A stretch of 10,030 nucleotides of DNA from an uncultured Desulfobacterium sp. (GTDB lineage Bacteria; Desulfobacterota; Desulfobacteria; Desulfobacterales; Desulfobacteraceae), in the NCBI GenBank assembly GCA_937124525.1, contig CAKZLA010000353.1, forward strand, positions 1 to 10,030, read 5' to 3'. The position numbers and the translations under genes were made by a program. This document shows, piece after piece, positions 1 through 7,086 of this stretch. A model generated the notes under the pieces. That model worked only from the letters and a program-made list of their open reading frames with translations, was not told where the DNA came from and did not search any database. Each line of letters starts with the position of its first letter. Within the stretch, counting starts at the first letter, position 1.

Positions 1-11
1 TAATACGAGAA

Positions 12-1205
12 TCACCTTATTTCAAGGTTTACTGCTTCTAAAAAATAACAATTACCCGAACTTATTGAGAACTTACGCCCAGACTTGTAGTATGAGCGCA
101 GCATGAGCATTTTGTCTGCATTTTCCTTACACCAAAAAATGCAAGGGCCTTTAAGTCGCAAGTTGACCACTCTCCGGATCGAACTTTCAATCGCTCCACT
201 GCCAATAGGTAAGCCCAATGCCTTCACAGTTGGAAAATTAAGCCTTTGTTCATTTCGAACAAAATAATCTCGCTCCGTCTTGATAGTTTTGCTATTTCGG
301 CCTCGGCAAAGAACCTGTACGGCCTGTACGACCGCAGTCGATTGACCTTTTAATAGAAGACCTCTTTGTTTGGAAATCCAGGATTTACGTTTTTTAGCTG
401 ACCAACTTTTTCGTAACCCCGCAACCTTACCAAGATGTTCTACAGCATGGTAGAAGTCAAGAAGTTCATATACCTTCTCCAGATCCAAACCCAAGGATTT
501 AACAAGAGCGGGGACTCGATTCCAGATCCAATGAGCTCCGTCTGCAACGAACAAGACTTTGTCTGCCTTCTGGATTGAGAGAGCCTTCAGATAACCTTTT
601 AGCAGATCAAACAAGCCATCAGGACCATTTATTCCACCGTCAATAAAGGGATTGAAGCTTCTTTCCTGTTTACCCTGTGCATCGACAACATAAATGATCA
701 AAAGCTTCGGTTCTCGCCAGGCCCCATTATATCGGGTTCTTCCTTTTTTGGTCTTTGGGCCTCGCTTCTTTTCACGCAGGCGTGTACGTCCACCGTCAGT
801 ACTGACGACGACTCGACGTCCCTGGAGATTGTCCGCTTCGTTCAATGGAATTAGACCTGCTTGCTGGACTACCCGGGCTCGTTCCGCATAACGGTAAGCC
901 AGTTTCCGAATCACCTTTACTCCCAGCGCAATACCATGATCACAAAGCACTTGACGAGCTTCTTCAAATGAACTCAATAACGCAGACCAAGCACTAACCA
1001 TCGCTGCCAAGCCAGGTGTGCATCGTTCATGAATTCCCAGTAATATCAAACCGGCATACATTCCCTTATACCGTTTCCCCTTTCGACGGTCACACGATCG
1101 TCTATAATATCGGGAATGAAGTTCGATATCGGCACCTCCTCTGGTCTGAATTTGAACGCTCTGATATCCTTCGTTTTTCATTCTGCCCGGCCAATTTTGA
1201 ACCAA
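12..1205 (-). CDS. ISKra4-like DDE transposase (main frame)
   Basis: This is the catalytic part of a cut-and-paste-type transposase. Candidate DDE residues are D137 (VVSTDGG), D222 (FVADGAHWIW) and E340 (GSGAIES). The E340 segment continues into an arginine-rich stretch (RRVVNLRLKG) and a W/EN/ML/LR tail, as I remember for ISKra4-family enzymes. The first usable start is a TTG at 1205 with no Shine-Dalgarno sequence. The frame stays open upstream to a stop at 1332-1334 with no ATG or GTG that would fit, and residues encoded before the TTG look like normal protein. The natural product is therefore probably a fusion with the 67-aa frame through -1 frameshifting, giving about 476 aa. The last 20 residues do not resemble anything I recognise. 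Catalytic competence is plausible because all three acidic residues are present. Confidence 0.8.
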   Translation of the reverse strand: MVQNWPGRMKNEGYQSVQIQTRGGADIELHSRYYRRSCDRRKGKRYKGMYAGLILLGIHERCTPGLAAMVSAWSALLSSFEEARQVLCDHGIALGVKVIRKLAYRYAERARVVQQAGLIPLNEADNLQGRRVVVSTDGGRTRLREKKRGPKTKKGRTRYNGAWREPKLLIIYVVDAQGKQERSFNPFIDGGINGPDGLFDLLKGYLKALSIQKADKVLFVADGAHWIWNRVPALVKSLGLDLEKVYELLDFYHAVEHLGKVAGLRKSWSAKKRKSWISKQRGLLLKGQSTAVVQAVQVLCRGRNSKTIKTERDYFVRNEQRLNFPTVKALGLPIGSGAIESSIRRVVNLRLKGPCIFWCKENADKMLMLRSYYKSGRKFSISSGNCYFLEAVNLEIR

Positions 1206-1237
1206 TTCTTTCTCTTTGATCCGTTGTTCAGGGGAAT

Positions 1238-1441
1238 CTAAGGTTGTTTGGACTTTTTTTTTAACAACAAAGCGGCTAATCGATTTGTATAGCTCATAAT
1301 TTTTTGTTCCAGCAGATCTAACTCTTCCGGACTACCTATGAGCAGCCTATCTTCGTCCAGCTCTTTAAGGCAAGCATACACGTCTTCAACCGTTTCACAA
1401 TCTTTAGCTGTCCTGATCTCTATGATATTGTACCTCTCCAT
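1238..1441 (-). CDS. IS upstream frame (orfA), probable N-terminus of the frameshifted transposase
   Basis: This 67-aa frame begins with ATG at 1441 and ends at a TAG 33 nt before the TTG of the main transposase frame. It is acidic and helical-looking, with a leucine-rich C-terminus ending in KKKSKQP. I know no independent function for it. Near its end the coding strand reads TTA AAA AAA AAG, which contains the A-AAA-AAG heptamer used for -1 slippage in dnaX and many IS elements. The transposase frame is exactly the -1 frame and has no stop between the slip site and the catalytic domain. No Shine-Dalgarno is seen before the ATG; a GGAGAGG lies just inside the gene. The alternative is a single-base indel that has broken one continuous gene. 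Confidence 0.6.
   Translation of the reverse strand: MERYNIIEIRTAKDCETVEDVYACLKELDEDRLLIGSPEELDLLEQKIMSYTNRLAALLLKKKSKQP
1254..1262 (-). promoter_or_regulatory. Candidate -1 ribosomal frameshift site (A9 run, A-AAA-AAG)
   Basis: Nine T residues on the + strand give A9 then G on the coding strand. In the orfA frame the codons are AAA AAA AAG, so both tRNALys can re-pair after slipping back one base. The -1 frame then runs with no stop into the transposase. No stimulatory hairpin or upstream Shine-Dalgarno was established by eye. Confidence 0.55.
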
Positions 1442-1525
1442 TTTAGATGATTTGGGCGGAGCATATCATTCTTTTTGCACAAATAGACAGAATTTTTTTT
1501 AACCCGGAGAATGGGAATGCGCCCG

Positions 1526-1554
1526 TTGATAAATATTAAAGAATATCAGATAAT
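1526..1554 (+). promoter_or_regulatory. Candidate sigma-70 promoter for the glycan operon
   Basis: A -35-like TTGATA (1526-1531) is separated by exactly 17 nt from a -10-like GATAAT (1549-1554). Each box matches five of six consensus bases. It points toward the flippase gene and would give a leader of roughly 65-70 nt. The -35 box begins directly beside the putative outer end of the left IS, so the element may have supplied or disturbed upstream sequence. It is the only good promoter I found ahead of the cluster. Confidence 0.55.
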
Positions 1555-1629
1555 TAGATCAAGACCGGGAATTACTGATCTCTACTCCTGAAAATTATTT
1601 CATACAGATTCTTATTCCAGTCAAAATTT

Positions 1630-3066
1630 ATGAAAACATTCCGAAAAAAAATGATCAATGCTTTAGCCTGGAGTTCAATCAGCGTCCTCTTAAGACAGGC
1701 TTCAACACTCCTTATCCATATTATCCTTGCAAGAATATTGGTACCTGAAGACTTCGGCATAATCGGTATGATCAGTATATTTATAGAATTGTCTTTGAGA
1801 CTACAGGGGGCAGGCTTAGGAGAGTCTCTGATTAGAAAAAAAGAAGTAATCCAAGCGGAATACAACTTTGTCTTTTATTATGGTTTGCTCATCGGTTCGC
1901 TCTGTTATTTAACCCTCTATTGTTTGGCTCCTATAATTGCAAATTTTTACAACGAACCCAGATTAATCTGGATTATCAGAATTATGACGTTAAATTTAAT
2001 ATTGATTCCTCTAAGAGGGATGAACCGCGTCCAACTGGTAAAAGAGCTGAGTTACGACAAAATTGCAAAGGTTGAAATTATTGCCAGTATCGCGTCTGGA
2101 TTGATTGCCATTATTCTGGCTTGCATGGGCTTTGGTGTTTGGAGCCTGGTAATTCAGAACCTCAGTATGCATCTTTTTTCAACCACCATGTTTCTTAAAT
2201 TTAACTGGTGGCTTCCATCTTTGTCTCTCAATAAAAACCAATCCAAAGCACTTTTTTCTTTTGGTTCCAAATTAATGATAGCCAATTTTATTGAAGTTGG
2301 ATTTAAAAATATTTACAATGTCATCATCGGAAAACAATATTCTGTAACAACACTGGGTTTCTATGCCCAGGGAATGAAATTACAAAAATTACCATCCAAC
2401 GCGATTAACGGCATCATCAAAAGCGTTTCATTTCCGGCATTTGCCAATATCAAAAAAGATAAAAAAAGATATAAGGAAGCCTTCAGAAAAACGATGCGCC
2501 TCCTGACATACCTGAACTTCCCAATTCTAATTACATTAGCCTCCATTGCCGACCCTTTGATTCCTCTATTATTATCATCCAAGTGGATTAAAACGATCCC
2601 CTTTTTTCAAATGCTCATTGTAATAGGATTGTTGGAACCTATAAAATCGTTATTCATCAATATTCTCAAGGTGGAAGGGAACGGGGGGAAGCTGATCCGA
2701 TACATAATACTTACCAAATTATTTCACCTGGTGGGGGTCGGTGTCACGTTTAATCTGAGCATTCATGCGCTTATCATCAGCCAGATTATTGCAACTTTTC
2801 TTGAGTTGTCTGTTTTTACCACTGCTGGGAAAAACATTGGATATAATTTTACTGAATTCATAAAAGATATTCTACCCAATCTTTTCATTGCAACAAGTAT
2901 TGGCGGCATTTTGATCGGATGTAATATGTTCACTCAATTTAATAACTTAACAACACTGCTAATGGATGCTGCACTTAGTGTCGTTTCAATCATCACACTA
3001 TCATATTTAACCCAAAATCCAAGTTTCATGGAAATCAAACATGAAATAATTAGTCGACGTCATTAA
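1630..3066 (+). CDS. wzx: Polysaccharide flippase, Wzx/WzxC-like (MOP superfamily)
   Basis: This 478-aa membrane protein has repeated hydrophobic segments along its whole length, roughly 12-14 helices, which matches the usual size and shape of oligosaccharide/lipopolysaccharide flippases. The start is typical of the family: a short basic head (MKTFRKK), a first helix with RQ (residues 22-23), then ARILVPEDFGIIGM around residues 35-48. Its likely job is to move an undecaprenyl-pyrophosphate-linked glycan from the inner to the outer face of the cytoplasmic membrane. The ATG at 1630 has no clear Shine-Dalgarno; another ATG lies at 1651, and the choice between them is uncertain. The gene stands first after the candidate promoter, and neuB follows after 19 nt, so it belongs to the same operon. 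The substrate is inferred only from the neighbours. Confidence 0.85.
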   Translation: MKTFRKKMINALAWSSISVLLRQASTLLIHIILARILVPEDFGIIGMISIFIELSLRLQGAGLGESLIRKKEVIQAEYNFVFYYGLLIGSLCYLTLYCLAPIIANFYNEPRLIWIIRIMTLNLILIPLRGMNRVQLVKELSYDKIAKVEIIASIASGLIAIILACMGFGVWSLVIQNLSMHLFSTTMFLKFNWWLPSLSLNKNQSKALFSFGSKLMIANFIEVGFKNIYNVIIGKQYSVTTLGFYAQGMKLQKLPSNAINGIIKSVSFPAFANIKKDKKRYKEAFRKTMRLLTYLNFPILITLASIADPLIPLLLSSKWIKTIPFFQMLIVIGLLEPIKSLFINILKVEGNGGKLIRYIILTKLFHLVGVGVTFNLSIHALIISQIIATFLELSVFTTAGKNIGYNFTEFIKDILPNLFIATSIGGILIGCNMFTQFNNLTTLLMDAALSVVSIITLSYLTQNPSFMEIKHEIISRRH

Positions 3067-3085
3067 AGGTTTGAGGATATTTTAA

Positions 3086-4093
3086 TTGAATAAAACCTTT
3101 ATTATTGCTGAAATCGGTCAAGCCCATGATGGGAGCCTGGGACTGTTGCATTCCTATATTGATGCGGTGGCTCAGACAGGAGTCAATGCCATCAAGTTCC
3201 AGACCCATATTGCAGAAGCAGAAAGTTCCGTCTATGAACCCTTTAGGGTAAAGTTCTCATATGAAGACAAAACAAGATTTGATTATTGGAAAAGAATGGA
3301 GTTTTCCCTCCTTCAATGGGAAGAAATCAAAAATCATTGTGAGGAGAGAGGAGTCGAATTTCTGAGCTCGCCTTTTTCAAATATGGCAGTTGATTTACTC
3401 GAATCATTGGGAGTAAACAAATTCAAAATAGGCTCAGGAGAAATTAACAATTTTTTAATGCTTGAAAAAATCGCTAAAACCGGCAAAGAAATTATTTTAT
3501 CAAGCGGTATGAGCAGCCTTTTTGAACTCAATCAAACAATAACTTTTCTCCAACCCTTTGACAACAAAATATCCCTTCTTCAATGTACAACGAAATACCC
3601 CACTGCTGCAGAAGATATTGGATTAAATATCATCACAGAACTCAAGGAACTCTATGATTTCCCGATTGGATTATCGGATCACTCCGGTACTATCTATCCA
3701 TCCCTCAGTGCGGTTACTATTGGAGCTGAAATCATAGAATTTCATGTTGTTTTTGACAAAAACATGTTTGGTCCTGACAGTCAATCATCATTGACTATCA
3801 AGGAAACAAAAGAATTGGTGAAGGGTATCAGGTTTATAGAAAAAATGCGAAACAGCACCATTAATAAAAATGACACCCAAAAATTTAAAGATCTGAAAAC
3901 CATATTTGAAAAATCACTATCGGTTAACAAAACCTTAAACAAAGGGCATATCTTAACATTTGATGATTTAGAAGGGAAAAAGCCATATGGTTATGGCATT
4001 GACACAAAAGAATATCAAACGGTTATAGGTAAAAAAATCAATTGTGATTTAAACCAATGGGCTTTCTTAAAAAAGGAACACATAAATGACTAA
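3086..4093 (+). CDS. neuB: N-acetylneuraminate synthase family protein (NeuB)
   Basis: This 335-aa enzyme would condense phosphoenolpyruvate with ManNAc, or a related hexosamine, to a nine-carbon nonulosonic acid. The N-terminal TIM-barrel motifs are AEIGQAHDG (E9), IKFQTH (K37), FKIGSGE (K114, E119), LSDHSG (H199) and EFHVVFD (H220). The two histidines are the expected metal ligands. A C-terminal SAF/antifreeze-like domain covers about residues 275-332. The start is TTG at 3086, preceded by GAGG at 3073-3076 with 9-nt spacing; the first codons give NKTFIIAEIG, which is how the family begins. The stop overlaps the neuC start (ATGACTAA). Two positions differ from the common pattern: GPDS where GPDH is usual, and KKP where many members have RP in the SAF domain. 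Neu5Ac, legionaminic and pseudaminic synthases are related, so the exact sugar is not proven. Confidence 0.9.
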   Translation: MNKTFIIAEIGQAHDGSLGLLHSYIDAVAQTGVNAIKFQTHIAEAESSVYEPFRVKFSYEDKTRFDYWKRMEFSLLQWEEIKNHCEERGVEFLSSPFSNMAVDLLESLGVNKFKIGSGEINNFLMLEKIAKTGKEIILSSGMSSLFELNQTITFLQPFDNKISLLQCTTKYPTAAEDIGLNIITELKELYDFPIGLSDHSGTIYPSLSAVTIGAEIIEFHVVFDKNMFGPDSQSSLTIKETKELVKGIRFIEKMRNSTINKNDTQKFKDLKTIFEKSLSVNKTLNKGHILTFDDLEGKKPYGYGIDTKEYQTVIGKKINCDLNQWAFLKKEHIND

Positions 4094-5231
4094 AAAAAAA
4101 ATTTGTGTGGTTGTTGCAAGTCGGGCCAACTATGGACGAGTTAAATACTTAATGAAAGCCATAAAAAAACATCCCCACCTGAAATTACAATTAATTGTCG
4201 GCGCATCAACCCTGCTTGAGAGATTTGGCAAGGCGGTTAATATTATCAAACAAGATGGGTTTACTCCAGATCGCTCCATCCACTATGTAGTTGAAGGTGA
4301 AAATCTGGCAACCCAGGCAAAATCAACCGGCTTGGGTATAGTTGAACTATCAACTGCCTTCCAAGATTTGAACCCCGACATGGTGGTTACAGTTGCAGAC
4401 AGATTTGAAACAATGGCAACGGCAATTGCATCATCTTATTTGAACATCCCTTTGATCCACCTTCAAGGGGGCGAAATAAGTGGGAACATCGACGACAGGG
4501 TTCGACACGCTATCACAAAATTAGCAGACTATCATTTTGTTGCCACTGAAAAATCAAAAACCAGAGTTATCAATATGGGGGAATCGGAGGAACGTGTATT
4601 TAACCACGGATGCCCGGCCATGGATATCTTGGCAAATGAAGATTTATCCATAGATCAAAAAATAATGACGACGAGCAGCACAGGGGTTGGAGTGCCAATT
4701 GATTGGACCCAACCCTATATTTTAATGATTCAGCATCCCGTCACAACAAGCTTTGGAAATGGTCTCTCTCAGATTAGTGAAACCCTTCACGCATTGAAAA
4801 GTTATACACATATTCAAAAAATTATCCTATGGCCAAACGCCGATGCCGGAAGTGACGGAATTGCCAAAGGTATTCGGCAATTCCGGGAAAATAACAACAG
4901 AGATATCAATTTTCATTTCGTCAAAAACTTTTCACCCGAAAATTATGCCAGGGTTTTAAATAATGCAAAGTGTGCTGTTGGTAACTCTTCATCTTTTTTA
5001 AGGGAGGGCGCTTTTCTAGGGGTTCCCGCAGTAATCGTGGGAGATCGCCAAAAGAATAGAGAACATGCCTCCAATATTCTATTTTCCGACTATAAAGCAG
5101 ACATGATAATAAAAAAAATAGCAAAGCAATTAGAAATTGGAAGATATGATTCTGATAAAAAGTTTGGCCATGGCCAAGCAGGCCAAAAAATTGCTGCCAC
5201 ATTGTCGGAAATTAATATAAAACTAAAATAA
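4086..5231 (+). CDS. neuC: UDP-N-acetylglucosamine 2-epimerase, hydrolysing (NeuC)
   Basis: This 381-aa protein has the GT-B-like fold motifs of UDP-GlcNAc 2-epimerases. They are ASRANYGR near the N-terminus, VADRFET (D105, E108), HLQGGEISG (E130), the following R/H pair in DRVRHAITK (H141), IQHPVTT (H217), GNSSSFLRE (299-307) and GDRQKNRE (319-326). The HLQGGE form and size favour the hydrolysing NeuC branch, which frees UDP and ManNAc as substrate for NeuB, over WecB-type epimerases. The start ATG overlaps the neuB stop by 8 nt, and AAGGAA lies 7 nt upstream, so the two are probably translationally coupled. LegG-like enzymes acting on a 2,4-diacetamido sugar are close relatives. No legB/legC-type partner genes are visible here, so the ManNAc route is preferred. 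Confidence 0.88.
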   Translation: MTKKKICVVVASRANYGRVKYLMKAIKKHPHLKLQLIVGASTLLERFGKAVNIIKQDGFTPDRSIHYVVEGENLATQAKSTGLGIVELSTAFQDLNPDMVVTVADRFETMATAIASSYLNIPLIHLQGGEISGNIDDRVRHAITKLADYHFVATEKSKTRVINMGESEERVFNHGCPAMDILANEDLSIDQKIMTTSSTGVGVPIDWTQPYILMIQHPVTTSFGNGLSQISETLHALKSYTHIQKIILWPNADAGSDGIAKGIRQFRENNNRDINFHFVKNFSPENYARVLNNAKCAVGNSSSFLREGAFLGVPAVIVGDRQKNREHASNILFSDYKADMIIKKIAKQLEIGRYDSDKKFGHGQAGQKIAATLSEINIKLK

Positions 5232-5337
5232 AGAAGGCACCTTTCATAGCGACTTCAATCAATTAGGATGGCCGAATCTTTCACCCGCAAAAGCCACTTA
5301 GGTGTTCAAACTTAATTAAAGCATAAAGGAGATAAAC

Positions 5338-6033
5338 ATGAACGCAATTGCATTGGTTCCAGCAAGAAGTGGTTCAAAGGGATTTCCTAATAAAAATATT
5401 GCTACCATACGAAACAAAACACTTATTGAATTAGCAATAGCCATTGGAAGAGGCTGCCAACAAATAGATGAAGTTTATATCAGCACAGACTCTAAAAGCT
5501 ATGAAGAAATTGCAATAAGGGCAGGAGCTCACTCCCTTGGATTAAGACCAGCTGAATTAGCCACAGACACAGCCAACAACATTGAGGTCGCCATCCATCT
5601 TTTAAGCCAGCTTGAAAAAAAATATGAGTTTGTGGTTTTATTACAACCCACATCTCCAATGCGAACCCCGGATGATATTACAAATATGCTTTCAAGATTA
5701 AAAATATCTGATGCTGAAGCAATTGTCTCTGTGGAAAAACTTGATGAGCCTCATCCTCATAAATTAAAAAAAATTGTTAGCAATGGGTTTGTAGAACCTT
5801 TTCTGAAAAATACAACATCAGAAATCGCAAGACAGCTGCTCCCAGAAGTATATAAATTAAATGGAGCCATTTATATCACGAGATACGAGGCAATCATGTC
5901 AAAACGAAAATTTGTGACTGAAAAAACGATACCATACATCATGCAAAGATCAATAAATATTGATTCACAATTTGACTACGATAGTATCGTTGGGCTTCTT
6001 TCAACTAATAAAATAAATATTTATGGGGTCTAA
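5338..6033 (+). CDS. neuA: CMP-nonulosonate (acylneuraminate) cytidylyltransferase (NeuA)
   Basis: This 231-aa enzyme would activate the nonulosonic acid with CTP to its CMP-sugar. The N-terminal nucleotide-binding signature is VPARSGSKGFPNKN (R10, K14, N20). It is followed by RPAELATDTA (70-79), LQPTSPMR (102-109), EPHPHK (137-142), LNGAIYI (174-180) and a C-terminal INIDSQFDYD (206-215) for metal and sugar contacts. The length matches single-domain bacterial NeuA proteins. The start is clear: AAGGAG at 5326-5331, 6 nt before the ATG, the strongest ribosome binding site in the cluster. It follows neuC after a 106-nt gap, unlike the tight spacing elsewhere. The stop codon touches the methyltransferase start (TAAATG). 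The C-terminal motif reads INID where many members have IDID. Confidence 0.9.
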   Translation: MNAIALVPARSGSKGFPNKNIATIRNKTLIELAIAIGRGCQQIDEVYISTDSKSYEEIAIRAGAHSLGLRPAELATDTANNIEVAIHLLSQLEKKYEFVVLLQPTSPMRTPDDITNMLSRLKISDAEAIVSVEKLDEPHPHKLKKIVSNGFVEPFLKNTTSEIARQLLPEVYKLNGAIYITRYEAIMSKRKFVTEKTIPYIMQRSINIDSQFDYDSIVGLLSTNKINIYGV

Positions 6034-7023
6034 ATGTCCTTTGATAAAAAAACAAACAGAAATGTTTTTTTCGATCAAATAGAAAAAGAAGTCATGGGAT
6101 TAATTGATCCGACCACAAATAAACCCTATGAGCATCTGGTGGAACATATTCTCTGCCCTGTCTGTGGATCAGACGGAAAATTTTTTCTGAAAAAATGGGG
6201 TTTTGTATATAACAAATGTATTAATTGCGACCTGCTATTTGTAAGTCCTCGTCTGACAGAAGCCAACACGGTTGGGCTGTATAGAAAAGGCTCAAAGGCA
6301 AATGCCTTGTGGGCCTCTTTGGTGAATAGCTCCGAGCATCAGCAAGAATTTAATAAAACGTATTTCAAAGAACATCTGGATTTGTTAGAAAGATATAAAA
6401 ACCATGGAAACTTATTGGACATCGGATGTGGAAACGGTCATTTTTTAAGCATTGCTCAAACAGCTGGTTTTAATGTAAAAGGGGTTGAATTAGAAGAAAA
6501 TGCCATTGAAATTGCGAAGAACAAGGGACTTGATGTTGAGCCTCTACTTTTAACAGATGAGCGACTAAACTCACAACGATTTGATATCATAACCATGTTT
6601 GGAGTTCTTGAACATCTATTTGAACCCACAAGGGATATTTCAATCGTTCATTCCATGTTAAATGATGAAGGTCTCTTTATGGGAATCACTCCCAATGCAC
6701 AAAGCCTTGTGGGGCTTCTTCTTCATGAAAAAGCACGCTTCTTTACCCCACGCAACCATCCCATGATCTTCTCACCCAATTCCATAAAAAATCTTTTCGA
6801 AACCAATGGTTATGAACTCATCCATATGGACACTGTACTGACAGGATATGACTCAATTATAAACAGTTTGCAATATAAGGACCCCTTTGCAAATCTTAAA
6901 ATCAATTTTTTGCCTGCAAAATTGCATGAGCTCGTCAAAGACAAGATCGATTTTGAAAAAATAATTATTGAATGGGATCTTGGTTTGAGATTACGAATAG
7001 TCGCAAAAAAACAAAATTTCTGA
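6034..7023 (+). CDS. SAM-dependent methyltransferase with N-terminal zinc ribbon
   Basis: This 329-aa protein has two recognisable parts. Residues 41-65 hold two CxxC pairs (C41/C44 and C62/C65), a likely zinc ribbon. Residues about 125-235 form a class I methyltransferase domain, with motif I LLDIGCGNG (127-135), the acidic E152 after strand 2 (GVELEE) and FDIITMFGVLEHL (183-195). The combination resembles methyltransferases found in surface-sugar and natural-product clusters. The architecture is shorter than the NDP-sugar C-methyltransferases that also carry a third C-terminal domain. The target is unknown; the setting suggests O-, N- or C-methylation of a sugar or glycan. The ATG follows directly on the neuA stop, with only a weak GGGG (6025-6028) as ribosome site, so translation is probably coupled to neuA. 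Confidence 0.8.
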   Translation: MSFDKKTNRNVFFDQIEKEVMGLIDPTTNKPYEHLVEHILCPVCGSDGKFFLKKWGFVYNKCINCDLLFVSPRLTEANTVGLYRKGSKANALWASLVNSSEHQQEFNKTYFKEHLDLLERYKNHGNLLDIGCGNGHFLSIAQTAGFNVKGVELEENAIEIAKNKGLDVEPLLLTDERLNSQRFDIITMFGVLEHLFEPTRDISIVHSMLNDEGLFMGITPNAQSLVGLLLHEKARFFTPRNHPMIFSPNSIKNLFETNGYELIHMDTVLTGYDSIINSLQYKDPFANLKINFLPAKLHELVKDKIDFEKIIIEWDLGLRLRIVAKKQNF

Positions 7024-7086
7024 TTATGGCAACCCCTAAATTTTAAGCTGATCCCACGCAAATTTAATAAGGAGATGACAATTAAT

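Larger units (their letters stand above)
1..1525 (-). mobile_element. ISKra4-like insertion sequence, left part cut by the window edge
   Basis: This element carries a DDE transposase frame and a short upstream frame, both on the minus strand. The region is clearly richer in GC than the sugar-biosynthesis genes beside it, which fits a separate origin. The end upstream of the transposase is placed at about 1525. There the minus strand begins CGGGCGCATTCCC and continues into CTCCGGGTT, which looks like an IS terminus, and the AT-rich flank starts at once. The other end lies left of position 1, so the terminal repeats cannot be compared and no target duplication can be checked. The boundary is therefore an inference good to perhaps ten or twenty bases. 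Family assignment rests on the transposase motifs. Confidence 0.65.

Noticed and set aside
694..1219. Two short + strand open frames (694-891 and 1016-1219)
   Set aside because: They lie entirely or almost entirely antisense to the ISKra4-like transposase, have no ribosome site and show no recognisable domain.
1572..1865. 97-aa minus-strand frame over the start of the flippase gene
   Set aside because: It is antisense to a well-supported membrane protein gene and has no family motif.
4921..5202. 93-aa minus-strand frame within neuC
   Set aside because: It is the complement of conserved NeuC motifs (GNSSSFLRE, GDRQKNRE), so the coding strand is clear.
5269..5316. A 15-codon frame in the neuC-neuA gap
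   Set aside because: It is very short, has no proper ribosome site and no similarity I can name.
7075..7086. Upstream ATG of the deacetylase at 7075
   Set aside because: It directly abuts AAGGAG with no spacing; the ATG at 7087 is better placed and gives the normal family N-terminus.
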